A stretch of 9,543 nt of DNA, from NCBI GenBank assembly GCA_017504325.1, contig JAFVRL010000138.1, forward strand, positions 1 to 9,543. Direction: 5' to 3'. This document shows positions 1-7,278 of the stretch, piece after piece. Origin of the DNA: Lentisphaeria bacterium. Lineage in GTDB: Bacteria > Verrucomicrobiota > Lentisphaeria > Victivallales > UBA1829. The position numbers and the translations under genes are program-made. Under the pieces are notes generated by a model that had not been told where the DNA came from, did no database searches, and saw only the letters and a list, made by a program, of their open reading frames with translations. Each line of letters begins with the position of its first letter. The first letter of the stretch is position 1.

Positions 1-744
1 GCCCAGCTTTACACCTTGCGGGATTTTCTTAAAACCCCGGATGATGTGGCAGGAACATTGGAAAAAGTCAAAAAAATCGGTTATGATGCCGTGCAGATCT
101 CCGGAGTGGGTCCTATAGATGAAGAACTGCTCCTCCGTTATGCCAATGACAACGGCCTTGTAATCTGCGCCACGCACGAAGGAAGTGCAAAGATCTTTGA
201 TGAAACCAGTGAAGTCATTTCCCGCCTGAAAAAGCTCTCCTGCAAACACACAGCCTATCCCCATCCCCATTACATGCCCCGTACCCATCACGGTGCTGTC
301 ATGTTTGCCCGCAAACTCAATGAAGCAGCAGAAAAAATGGCAAAGGAAGGGCAGATCTTGAGTTATCACAATCATGCCACGGAATTTGTCAAATATGACG
401 GGGAATTTTTCCTGGATATTCTCTACAGGGAAGCCCCCCTTCTGCATGGGGAACTGGATACTTTCTGGGTACAGGCAGGCGGTCAGGATCCGGCAAAATG
501 GATCAAAAAACTTGCCGGCAGACAGTACCTTCTGCACCTGAAAGATTACGGAATGAATTTTGCTTATGAACGGGTCATGCTCCCCATCGGCAGCGGAAAT
601 CTTTACTGGGACGAGATCATGGATGCCGCCAAACAGGCAGGAGTGGAATATTATATTGTGGAACAGGATAACTGCAACGGTATGGATCCCTTCGATGCCC
701 TTGCTTCAAGTTACCGTTTCATTTCTGAAAAATTTTTTGAATGA
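1..744 (+). CDS. Sugar phosphate isomerase/epimerase, TIM barrel (5'-truncated by window edge)
   Basis: The reading frame is open from base 1 and runs to TGA at 742-744, so the true start lies upstream of the window. A TTG at 16 is the first possible start inside the window, but the residues before it (AQLYTLRDF) match the usual opening strand of this family (GxQLYTLRD), so I treat the gene as partial. The product belongs to the xylose isomerase-like TIM-barrel superfamily (AP endonuclease 2 / IolE-like, COG1082), cytoplasmic metal-dependent enzymes that isomerise, epimerise or dehydrate sugars and inositols. Visible motifs are YHNHATEF, ELDTFW, LHLKDYG and IVEQDN near the C-terminus. They supply the Glu, Asp, His and Glu that ligate the metal in this fold. 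The substrate cannot be read from the sequence. It converges on ftsZ and is probably unrelated to it in function. Confidence 0.9.
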   Translation, partial: AQLYTLRDFLKTPDDVAGTLEKVKKIGYDAVQISGVGPIDEELLLRYANDNGLVICATHEGSAKIFDETSEVISRLKKLSCKHTAYPHPHYMPRTHHGAVMFARKLNEAAEKMAKEGQILSYHNHATEFVKYDGEFFLDILYREAPLLHGELDTFWVQAGGQDPAKWIKKLAGRQYLLHLKDYGMNFAYERVMLPIGSGNLYWDEIMDAAKQAGVEYYIVEQDNCNGMDPFDALASSYRFISEKFFE

Positions 745-763
745 TCTGATCCGGCAGAAATAA

Positions 764-814
764 CAAACGGGATCGCTGAAAAACCGGAAAGGTCACAGCA
801 TCCCGTTTTATTTT
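764..814. terminator. Bidirectional intrinsic terminator between the isomerase gene and ftsZ
   Basis: The arms at 765-778 (AAACGGGATCGCTG) and 796-808 (CAGCATCCCGTTT) pair with a single bulged C. The loop can itself form a small ACC/GGT stem. On the plus strand the stem is followed by TTTATTTT, a good poly-U tract for the isomerase gene that ends 20 bases earlier. On the minus strand the stem is followed by GTTATTTCTG, a weaker tail that could also end ftsAZ transcripts. Confidence 0.8.
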
Positions 815-863
815 AATTCCCGGATCAGCCTGTATCCCTGTTATCAGGCGTACAGTTCAGAGA

Positions 864-2189
864 TCATTTCCCTATACTGCCCTTGTCAATACTGATCCCT
901 CTTCTCTGATAAGTGGGCACATCCAGATCTTCATCTTTATATTTCGTCACAGGAAGATCCGCAAAGATCCCCCTGGAAAAACTCTGCAGATCCAGCATTC
1001 CCTGTTCCATACCGCTGTTTCCTGCGGAAGGATGAGCAGGTGCAGGCACTACCGCCGGAGTCTCCTGCTGCCAGTTTATACTTTCCTGTATCCGGGGCAG
1101 ATTGTCATACCGGATGGCAAAACAGGTCAGAAGCACTATGTCTCCAAAATCATTATTGACGGTCACTCCCGCAGAAAAATGGGTACTTCCGGGAACAAGG
1201 GAAGAGGCTCTGTCCAGAGTCTGCCGCATCTCCGCAATGGAGAGGTCTTTTCCACCGGTGATGGTCAACACCACAGCATGAGCCTGTCCAAGCCTGCTCA
1301 AACCTCCCAGAAAAGGGGATTCCAGCATATTTTCCAGTGCTATCCCGCAACGGTCAAGGCCTTCGGAAGCGGCACTTCTGCCGATCCCCACAGCACAGGA
1401 GGTGCGTTTTTTCCGCAGCAGGGCAAGCAGATCGGCAAAATCCCCTCCGATGATCTTTTTACTGGACAAAAGTTCCGCAACTCCGAAAACAGCAGTCGCA
1501 AGAGTTTCCGCAGCAAGCGCAAAAGATTCCTCCACTCCGGCATCGGGTGGAAGTGTGGAGAAAAGAAGATCATTGGGCAGAGTAACAAGGGCATCCGTCA
1601 CCTGGAGCAATTCTCTTACAGCATCATCGGAATTTTTCCTTTTCGTATAGGATTCAAAGGAAAAGGGGGTACTCAACATAAAAAGAGCAGGAATGGCAAG
1701 GTGTCTTGCCACGCTTGCCACTGTACGGACACCGCCGGTGGCAGTACCGCCGCCGAGTCCGCCGGTAACAATAATGTAATCGTAACCGGAAAGTGTACGG
1801 GTAAGCATCTGTCTTTCCCGTTCCACAGCCCGCTCTCCTTTCACGATATTTCCCCCGCAGCCCAACCCGCTTTTTACAGTCCATTCCACTTCCGCCTGGA
1901 TCTTTGTATGAGCATTGCTTGCGGCAAGTTCCTCTTTATCGGTATCAATGGCAGCTGTACGGATATGGGAAGTACCCTTCAGACCGCTGAAAGACCGGAT
2001 GATCCTTGTACCGTTTCCGCCGATCCCCAGAAGCAGGATCTTTTTTCTTGCACCGCCTTCACAGGAAAAATCTTCCACCGGAAGAGCAGTCTGCGTCTTC
2101 TCTTCAGGCACATTCAATCCAAGATCCGGTGTCAGAATATTTTGAGAAGTATTTTCCTGTCCGTTTTCATTTATTTCATTCGGATTCAT
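864..2189 (-). CDS. ftsZ: Cell division protein FtsZ (divergent, extended N-terminus)
   Basis: This is the tubulin-like GTPase that polymerises into the Z ring at midcell. The 441-residue product is longer than the roughly 380 of E. coli FtsZ, with about 48 residues before the first core strand (KKILLLGIGGNGT, residues 49-61). The nucleotide-binding T4 loop reads GGLGGGTATGG (143-153), where most FtsZs have GMGGGTGTG. The T5 segment is PFSFE, and TLPNDLLF (203-210) matches the IPNDKLL segment. The T7 catalytic loop is GGDFAD (248-253): both aspartates are kept, but the usual Asn two residues before the first is Gly. A Pro/Ala-rich linker (about 372-410) leads to the conserved C-terminal peptide DEDLDVPTYQRRG (419-431), the docking site for FtsA. 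The ATG overlaps the ftsA stop (ATATGA), so the genes are translationally coupled. Confidence 0.95.
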   Translation of the reverse strand: MNPNEINENGQENTSQNILTPDLGLNVPEEKTQTALPVEDFSCEGGARKKILLLGIGGNGTRIIRSFSGLKGTSHIRTAAIDTDKEELAASNAHTKIQAEVEWTVKSGLGCGGNIVKGERAVERERQMLTRTLSGYDYIIVTGGLGGGTATGGVRTVASVARHLAIPALFMLSTPFSFESYTKRKNSDDAVRELLQVTDALVTLPNDLLFSTLPPDAGVEESFALAAETLATAVFGVAELLSSKKIIGGDFADLLALLRKKRTSCAVGIGRSAASEGLDRCGIALENMLESPFLGGLSRLGQAHAVVLTITGGKDLSIAEMRQTLDRASSLVPGSTHFSAGVTVNNDFGDIVLLTCFAIRYDNLPRIQESINWQQETPAVVPAPAHPSAGNSGMEQGMLDLQSFSRGIFADLPVTKYKDEDLDVPTYQRRGISIDKGSIGK

Positions 2190-3457
2190 ATTTTAAACGC
2201 TCCCATGATGTCCTTTATCTTTCCCATGATCTTTCCCCCTGCCCCTTCAAGCATATCCCCCATCTGACCGAATTTTCCGCTTCCTTCCTGCTCCAGATCC
2301 TCTGAAGCAAGTTTCAGCAATCCGAGAAGGGAGGCATAACGGCAGGAGGGGGCAAGATCGTTCATGACCCCGCTGACATCAGCAGCCTCCCCGCAGCGCA
2401 CATGCAATCCCATCACTCTGCGTAAGGTATCCGGAACAGGTGCAAAGAGAGAGCCGCCGCCGGTAACGACAATGCCGCTTTCGATCTGACGGAAAAGATC
2501 ATTTTCCCCCACTTTCTCCCGCAGAATGGAAAAAAGTTCCACAAGACGGGCATCAATGATCTTTTCAAAAGATCCTACGGGAATACGCCGTTTTGCATTA
2601 TGTCCGCCCCCGGGAAATTCCATGAAAGAACCTCCGGAGGATGCCATTTGTGCCAACCGGTTCTCCTGAATCAGTTTCCGGCATTGTTCCATGCCCAGTT
2701 CAAGTCCGATGGCAAGGTCATTGGCGAGATTATCCATTCCCACGGGAATAACCCCGCTCAATAATATGCCGTCCTGTTTTACAAGCACATACTCTGTCAG
2801 CCCGGAACCGATATCGATCAGAAGCGTACCCTTATTTTTTTCATCCTCCCGCAGTACGGCATACAGGGAACCCACCCCGGAAAAAACACAGCTTACAGAG
2901 GTATCAAATCCCAGATCCCGGATGAGACTGCGGACAGTATCGATCCTGTTGCGGTCAGCGGAAATACTGTGGATAAAAGCATCCAGTCTTGTTGCGGAAT
3001 GACCGATGGGATTTGCGGTACGGTAGCGGGAATCCAGCATAAAATAAGAGTCAAAAGTATTAAGAGCGATCTGATCCGGCGGCAGGGCGATACTTTCCGC
3101 TTTTTCCACAGCCTCGATAATGTGATTTCTTGTTACCTGTCTGTCACCCTCGTAGATCATTACATTTCCCTCGCCCTGACGGGAACGGATGGAAGGACCG
3201 CTGACAGAGCAATAGATCCTGCCTTTTTCCGCACCTCTGCCTCCGCGCATATCCAACCGTGCAAGCACCTTATCCAATATGGAGGAAACTGCCGGGGCAT
3301 TTACGATCTCCCCTTTGCAGACAGCTCCTTCCGAAGGTTCTGAAGCAAAATTCACAACGACAGGATTTCCCCCTTTGTCCACTGTTCCTCTCAATGCAGA
3401 GATCTTGGATGTGCCAAGTTCTATGCATAATATACTGTTTCTATCCGCAGCAACCAT
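2186..3457 (-). CDS. ftsA: Cell division protein FtsA
   Basis: This is the actin-like ATPase that tethers FtsZ filaments to the inner membrane and recruits later divisome proteins. The 423-residue length is normal for the family. Visible parts are phosphate-1 CIELGTSKI (11-19, with Glu where Asp is usual), the inserted 1C domain region, phosphate-2 LLIDIGSGLTEYVLV (212-226) and the adenosine motif GIVVTGGGSLFAPV (328-341). The C-terminal stretch from 405 to 423 alternates hydrophobic residues with Lys/Gly and matches the amphipathic membrane-targeting helix. A GGAGG followed by GGAAAG lies just upstream of the ATG. It is the first gene of the ftsA-ftsZ pair and stands divergent to the PSP1 gene, without ftsQ, ddl or mur genes beside it. 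I found no convincing sigma-70 promoter for it in the 3458-3634 gap. Confidence 0.95.
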   Translation of the reverse strand: MVAADRNSILCIELGTSKISALRGTVDKGGNPVVVNFASEPSEGAVCKGEIVNAPAVSSILDKVLARLDMRGGRGAEKGRIYCSVSGPSIRSRQGEGNVMIYEGDRQVTRNHIIEAVEKAESIALPPDQIALNTFDSYFMLDSRYRTANPIGHSATRLDAFIHSISADRNRIDTVRSLIRDLGFDTSVSCVFSGVGSLYAVLREDEKNKGTLLIDIGSGLTEYVLVKQDGILLSGVIPVGMDNLANDLAIGLELGMEQCRKLIQENRLAQMASSGGSFMEFPGGGHNAKRRIPVGSFEKIIDARLVELFSILREKVGENDLFRQIESGIVVTGGGSLFAPVPDTLRRVMGLHVRCGEAADVSGVMNDLAPSCRYASLLGLLKLASEDLEQEGSGKFGQMGDMLEGAGGKIMGKIKDIMGAFKI

Positions 3458-3562
3458 GATTCTTTCCGTTCCTCCACCGCTGTACGCCCTTCATCACAGA
3501 GCCATTTTCTAACAAAAAAACAAGAAATCTTCCATTTCCTCCAACAAAAAGTCCGGATGAAT

Positions 3563-3591
3563 TTGAAAAAAATCCATAACAGGTGTATTTT
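3563..3591 (+). promoter_or_regulatory. Sigma-70-type promoter of the PSP1/RicT-like gene
   Basis: TTGAAA at 3563-3568, a 17-base spacer and TATTTT at 3586-3591 make a good match to the -35/-10 consensus. Transcription would begin near 3598. This puts the upstream in-frame ATG at 3557 outside the transcript and supports the start at 3635. Confidence 0.6.
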
Positions 3592-3634
3592 AACAGCAAA
3601 TAGACATTTTTCAAGTCCTCAAATGGAGTTTTTT

Positions 3635-4588
3635 ATGGAATTATTGTATGATATATTACTTGACAACGGAATAAAGTACATGGCAAAGGGGGAAGACAGT
3701 ATCCCTTTGAAAAGCGGCGACTATTGTATCATCCGGAAAGATTTTTTCCTTGACTACGGGCAAGTCGTCTCCAATGGTGTCCCCTTCGATCCTGCCCTTC
3801 TTCCAAAAGAACCTGTTTCCGGAACACCTTCCGATAAAAAAACGGAAGTACCCCGTATCCAGAGAAAAGCCACCGTTGTGGATCAGGGGAAAGCCAATGA
3901 AAACGCCATGAGGGCAAAATCCGCATTGCGTACGGCAGCAACCATGATCGAACATCTGAATCTGGAAATGAAACTCATCAATGCCCATTATGCATTTGAC
4001 AATAAATTGCTTGCCATCCAGTTCAGTGCCGAAGGCAGAGTGGACTTCAGGGAACTGGTGAAACAACTTTCCAGTACGCTGAATACAAGGATCGAATTAA
4101 GACAGATCGGTGTAAGAGATGAAACCGCCATTGTGGGAGGTCTTTCCATCTGCGGCAGACCGTTGTGCTGCTGTACCTTCCTCAAAGAATTTGATTCCAT
4201 CAATGTAAAAATGGCAAAAGAACAGGATCTTGCCCTCACTCCCAGTACGATTTCCGGCATGTGCGGCAGACTCAAATGCTGTCTGAAATATGAACATGAA
4301 GGTTATCTGGAACTGGAAAAAACCATGCCCAGAAGAGGGGATTGCTGTGAATGCAAGGAGGGAAGAGGGATTATTATCGACAGGAACCTTCTCACCCAGA
4401 AAGTCGTTGTCCAGATCGAGGGAACGGGTCAGAATGTAACATGCACAAAAGATGAAGTTACGGTGGTCTATCCGGATAAATACAAGATCAAACGGCAGAC
4501 GCCCTCCGCAGAAGAGGAAGCGGCAATGCTTCTGGAAGATAAAGACCCCGGTCAGGAAAAAGGACGGAAAAATCACAATAAAAAATAA
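3635..4588 (+). CDS. PSP1 domain / RicT (YaaT)-like cysteine-rich protein
   Basis: The start chosen is ATG 3635, preceded by GGAG at 3625-3628 with 6-base spacing. The frame is open back to 3557, but the promoter at 3563-3591 makes that start unlikely. The product has 317 residues. The PSP1 C-terminal domain spans about 85-225, with the hallmark cysteines CGRPLCCC (173-180) and CGRLKCC (210-216) joined by a segment containing KMAKEQ. In Bacillus subtilis the relative RicT joins RicA and RicF in a [4Fe-4S]-binding complex that affects RNase Y and mRNA maturation. Equivalent activity here is inferred. A further CCEC (237-240) opens a short domain with alternating hydrophobic residues (about 245-280). 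The C-terminus is Lys/Glu-rich and probably disordered. It converges on miaA. The family call is firm; the cellular role is not. Confidence 0.93.
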   Translation: MELLYDILLDNGIKYMAKGEDSIPLKSGDYCIIRKDFFLDYGQVVSNGVPFDPALLPKEPVSGTPSDKKTEVPRIQRKATVVDQGKANENAMRAKSALRTAATMIEHLNLEMKLINAHYAFDNKLLAIQFSAEGRVDFRELVKQLSSTLNTRIELRQIGVRDETAIVGGLSICGRPLCCCTFLKEFDSINVKMAKEQDLALTPSTISGMCGRLKCCLKYEHEGYLELEKTMPRRGDCCECKEGRGIIIDRNLLTQKVVVQIEGTGQNVTCTKDEVTVVYPDKYKIKRQTPSAEEEAAMLLEDKDPGQEKGRKNHNKK

Positions 4589-4610
4589 ATTTTTCCATTA
4601 AGTTCTTTTG

Positions 4611-4652
4611 AAAAAACCGTTCAGGAAAAAATATTTTCTGCAACGGTTTTTT
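4611..4652. terminator. Bidirectional terminator between the PSP1 gene and miaA
   Basis: AAAAAACCGTT (4611-4621) pairs perfectly with AACGGTTTTTT (4642-4652), and the interior adds CAG/CTG and an AAAATATTTT self-complementary core. A T-run follows the stem on either strand, so one element can end both convergent transcripts. Most of it lies inside the last codons of miaA, whose TGA is at 4621-4623. Confidence 0.85.
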
Positions 4653-5559
4653 CTGCTTCTGCAAAGGAACTTTTATCCCGCATACTTATACGGACCGCTT
4701 CCGGATGCTGGGTACGGAACCAGGTATTCTGCCTCCGGGCATACTGCCATGTAGCAATGGAGATCTTCTCGAAAAGTTCCTCTTTTTCAAGAAGTCCGGC
4801 AAGGTATTGGCCGATCTGTTTGTATCCGAGAACCTGCCATGCAGTGGGAGCATCAAGAAGTCCGTTTCTTATAAAAGACTCCGCTTCCCCGATCCAGCCG
4901 CTGTCCAGCATCTCCCGGCAACGCAGGGCAATACGCTCTTTCAAAAAAGAATTTTCCCATACAAGCACAAAGGAACGGGCATCCTTTCTGGCGGAACGCT
5001 TCCATGCCTGTTGTAAAAAAGTCATTTCTTTGCCGGTGAGCAGATAGAGTTCATGCGCCCGGATGAGTTTTCTTCTGTGATCCCGGAAAGCTGCCGCATC
5101 ATTGGGGGCAGACCTTTCCATAATGGCAAGCAATTCCGGAAAATGTTCCTCATTATCATATTTTTCATCCAGTTCTTTCCGCAATTCCGGCGAGGAGGGC
5201 AGATCGTCAAGACCGTATAACAATGCCCGCATATACAACCCGGTTCCACCGGCAATAACAGGCAGTTTACCGCGCTTCCGGATATCTGTCACAGCTTTTT
5301 CTGCCGCTGAACGGAAAGAAAACACATCATATTTTTCTGTGATCTCTGCTATGTCCAACAGATGATGGGGAATTTTTCTGCGGTCGTCCGCTGTGGGTTT
5401 GGCTGTTCCGATGTCCAGTCCCCGGTAAATCTGCATGGAATCAGCCGAAACGATCTCACCATTATATTTTTCTGCAAGAATCATGGCAAGAGAACTTTTT
5501 CCGGAAGCAGTCGGTCCCATGATCACGGGAAAGGGCGGAAATACTGAAACGGGATCCAT
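4621..5559 (-). CDS. miaA: tRNA dimethylallyltransferase MiaA
   Basis: MiaA transfers a dimethylallyl group from DMAPP to N6 of A37 in tRNAs that read UNN codons, the first step towards ms2i6A. The 312-residue product is full length. Visible are the P-loop GPTASGKS (15-22), DSMQIYRGLDIGTAKP (40-55) holding the catalytic Asp and substrate loop, GGTGLYMRAL (104-113), RRKLIRAHELY (162-172), the family motif GYKQI (245-249) and the C-terminal WQYARRQNTWFR (271-282). The ribosome site is weak (AAGAAAAG). It is the last gene of the dksA-like > lspA > miaA unit, 33 bases after lspA, so it is probably expressed from the upstream promoter and may depend on translation of lspA. Confidence 0.97.
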   Translation of the reverse strand: MDPVSVFPPFPVIMGPTASGKSSLAMILAEKYNGEIVSADSMQIYRGLDIGTAKPTADDRRKIPHHLLDIAEITEKYDVFSFRSAAEKAVTDIRKRGKLPVIAGGTGLYMRALLYGLDDLPSSPELRKELDEKYDNEEHFPELLAIMERSAPNDAAAFRDHRRKLIRAHELYLLTGKEMTFLQQAWKRSARKDARSFVLVWENSFLKERIALRCREMLDSGWIGEAESFIRNGLLDAPTAWQVLGYKQIGQYLAGLLEKEELFEKISIATWQYARRQNTWFRTQHPEAVRISMRDKSSFAEAEKTVAENIFS

Positions 5560-5592
5560 ATTACTTTTCTTACGGGAGGTATGTCTTTTGAA

Positions 5593-6153
5593 TCATTTGC
5601 CGGAAGATTCTTTTTCCGGCGTTTCCTCTTCCTTTTTTTCCGGACGGATAAAATTGGAAAGGATGAAAATAAATACCCCGGTACAAATACAGGAATCGGC
5701 AATATTGAATGTGGGCCAGGCATATTTTCCTATATAACAATGAAGAAAATCCACCACTTCCCCACCACGGAAAATACGGTCGATACTGTTTCCTATGATA
5801 CCGGAAGCGATAAGAAAAAGTGCATAATAGCGTTCCACCCAGCCATCCGCAAGTTTCCGGAAAAAGAAAAGAAGAAGAATGAAAACAGCAAGGGAGATCC
5901 CGCAAAGCAGATAGAATCTTCCGGAAAGCATATTCCATGCCGCCCCGTCATTTGTCACATAGGTGAGATCAAAGCATCCGGGGATCACCCGGATGTGTTC
6001 CCGCATGGGGATATATTTCACCACGAGGAACTTTGTTACCTGATCCAGTATGGCAGTAATGATGCATACAAGTACGGAATAAAGGAATACCTTGCGTTCA
6101 CAAGAGCTTCCGGCGGCAAGTCTTTCTCTCTTCAACAACATATCCAGACTCAT
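5593..6153 (-). CDS. lspA: Lipoprotein signal peptidase (signal peptidase II)
   Basis: LspA is an inner-membrane aspartyl protease that removes the signal peptide from prolipoproteins after diacylglyceryl modification. The 186-residue product has four hydrophobic segments, at about 22-36, 79-98, 107-121 and 155-169. The family motifs are present: LDQVTK (36-41), NDGAAW (68-73), GNSIDRI (121-127) and VVDFL through FNIADS (133-154). The catalytic aspartates are D125 and D153. The N-terminus is about 20 residues longer than the minimal form, and the C-terminus is a charged Lys/Glu tail. ATG 6153 lacks a well-placed ribosome site: the nearest, GGGGGA at 6169-6174, is 15 bases away and is better spaced for an ATG-TAA at 6157-6162. 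A start at Met5 (6141) is possible but has no better site. Confidence 0.96.
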   Translation of the reverse strand: MSLDMLLKRERLAAGSSCERKVFLYSVLVCIITAILDQVTKFLVVKYIPMREHIRVIPGCFDLTYVTNDGAAWNMLSGRFYLLCGISLAVFILLLFFFRKLADGWVERYYALFLIASGIIGNSIDRIFRGGEVVDFLHCYIGKYAWPTFNIADSCICTGVFIFILSNFIRPEKKEEETPEKESSGK

Positions 6154-6156
6154 TTT

Positions 6157-6210
6157 TTACATGTTTTGTCCCCCGGAAGCCGGACCATTCGGCGACCGGA
6201 GAACAAAAAC
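6157..6210 (-). promoter_or_regulatory. Hairpin plus ATG-TAA start-stop element ahead of lspA
   Basis: On the minus strand, just after the dksA-like stop, the arms at 6210-6196 and 6176-6163 form 14 pairs with one bulged T and two G-U pairs. An inner GCCG/CGGC stem sits in the loop. The 3' arm contains GGGGGA (6174-6169), the only strong Shine-Dalgarno match before lspA, so folding would hide it. Six bases after this site is ATG TAA (6162-6157), a start codon followed at once by a stop, then AAA and the lspA ATG in the same frame. The stem has no following T-run, so it is not a typical terminator. A role in setting lspA/miaA translation is inferred. Confidence 0.45.
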
Positions 6211-6218
6211 AGGATTTC

Positions 6219-6998
6219 TTATCTTCTGCGGGAACCGTCTTCTGTACTTTCCCGGACACTTTTGCACTTTGTACAATATCTTGCATAAGGTTTGGCGATC
6301 ATCCGTTCACGGGGGATCTTTTCTCCGCAATCCAGACAGACTCCATATTCAGAGTCTTCCAGTCTCTGCAGTGCCTCATCGATCATTTCCATCACATCCG
6401 CTTCACCGGAAAGCAGCCCCAATTCAAAATCATGGCGGAAATTATCACTGCCAAGATCCGCCATGTGAGTTGCCATTCCGGCACGGCCGGCACCGGAATC
6501 CTTACGGGAAGTGAGTGCTTCATCCGCATGGAATTTAAGCTGTTCACCGAACTTTGCCCGTTCTTTCATCAGGAGATCCTGAAAAAATTTCTTTTCAGAT
6601 TTGGTAAGTTTCACTTTTTTGATATGCAGTTCCGTGCGTACCATGGCAGCTGCACCGAATTTCACTCTCCGGGCAGGAGCGATGGCAGAAGTCTTTTCGG
6701 CAGCAGTTTTTGCAACCGGCTTTTTCGTTACAGCTTTTCCGGCTGCCTTCTTTTCAGGCGCAGCTTCCTTCACGACCTTTTCGACTGCCTTCTTTGCAGA
6801 TGCGGTTTTCTTATCTGCGGCACTTTCTGCGGCAGTATTCTTCACAGAAGCAATCTTTTTCACAACGGCTTTTTTCTGTACCGCTTTCTTTTCCTGCTTT
6901 ACTTCTGTTGTTTTTTCAACAATCTTCTTTACAGCTTTTGCGGTGGAAGCAGATGCTTTTTTCACACCCTTGCCACCAGTCCCGGAAACAGTTTTCAT
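6219..6998 (-). CDS. TraR/DksA-family zinc-finger protein with Lys/Ala-rich N-terminal tail
   Basis: The start is ATG 6998, with AGAGG five bases upstream. A GTG two codons earlier overlaps that ribosome site and is unlikely. The 259-residue product has two parts. Residues 1 to about 105 are low-complexity, with 29 Lys and 23 Ala, like histone H1 or bacterial H1-like tails, and probably disordered and nucleic-acid binding. Residues about 120-250 form the DksA/TraR region: a helical hairpin with MADLGSD (179-185) at its tip, then EALQRLEDSEYGVC and a C4 zinc finger (C221, C224, C242, C245) around IPRERMIAKPYARYC. DksA relatives bind the RNA polymerase secondary channel and modify initiation, often with ppGpp; that activity is inferred. 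It leads the operon with lspA and miaA. It is not a canonical DksA, because the DxxDxA tip is altered. Confidence 0.93.
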   Translation of the reverse strand: MKTVSGTGGKGVKKASASTAKAVKKIVEKTTEVKQEKKAVQKKAVVKKIASVKNTAAESAADKKTASAKKAVEKVVKEAAPEKKAAGKAVTKKPVAKTAAEKTSAIAPARRVKFGAAAMVRTELHIKKVKLTKSEKKFFQDLLMKERAKFGEQLKFHADEALTSRKDSGAGRAGMATHMADLGSDNFRHDFELGLLSGEADVMEMIDEALQRLEDSEYGVCLDCGEKIPRERMIAKPYARYCTKCKSVRESTEDGSRRR

Positions 6999-7030
6999 GT
7001 TCACCTCTGTTTGTTGATCTTCTATAGATA

Positions 7031-7059
7031 TATAATCAACTTAATATACAACTGTCCAA
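7031..7059 (-). promoter_or_regulatory. Candidate promoter of the dksA-like > lspA > miaA unit
   Basis: On the minus strand, TTGGAC (7059-7054), a 17-base spacer and ATTATA (7036-7031) lie just before the 5' end of the dksA-like gene. The AT-rich stretch leaves a few alternative -10 positions one or two bases away. No closer promoter is visible before lspA or miaA. Confidence 0.5.
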
Positions 7060-7243
7060 CACCTTTTGCAAGATTTTTTTATTCCTTTTTTCAGGATTTT
7101 ACACCATATTTTCACTCTTCAGGCAAAAAACATACTCTTTTCCATAAGAGCATTTTTTCCGGCAGACGACAATGAAAAAAGCAGGAATAAAGAAAGGGGA
7201 GAAAAAAACAGAGGATTTGAGGAATGAAGAGAAGAATAAATCA

Positions 7244-7276
7244 GACGGTTCCAACGGATGGAGGAAAGGAACCGTC
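7244..7276. repeat. Perfect 9-bp inverted repeat
   Basis: GACGGTTCC (7244-7252) and GGAACCGTC (7268-7276) are exact complements around a 15-base loop. No long T-run follows on either strand. It sits directly beyond the terminator-like hairpin at 7294-7331 and may be a second RNA structure on the isomerase > oxidoreductase transcript, or a protein binding site. Confidence 0.6.
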
Positions 7277-7278
7277 AC

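Noticed and set aside
1032..2267. 411-codon open frame on the plus strand opposite ftsZ
   Set aside because: It is a mirror of the ftsZ codon pattern, has no family resemblance and no ribosome site; ftsZ on the other strand has clear motifs.
3441..3494. 17-codon minus-strand leader frame overlapping the ftsA start
   Set aside because: It has no ribosome site of its own and nothing supports translation; chance open frames of this size are common.
3557..3634. Upstream ATG for the PSP1 gene
   Set aside because: A good promoter overlaps the start of this segment and GGAG is correctly spaced only for ATG 3635; the added residues do not resemble the family.
6432..7175. Long plus-strand open frames rich in Phe, Leu and Ser opposite the dksA-like gene
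   Set aside because: They arise from the reverse complement of Lys/Ala/Glu codons in the Lys-rich tail and carry no recognisable domain.
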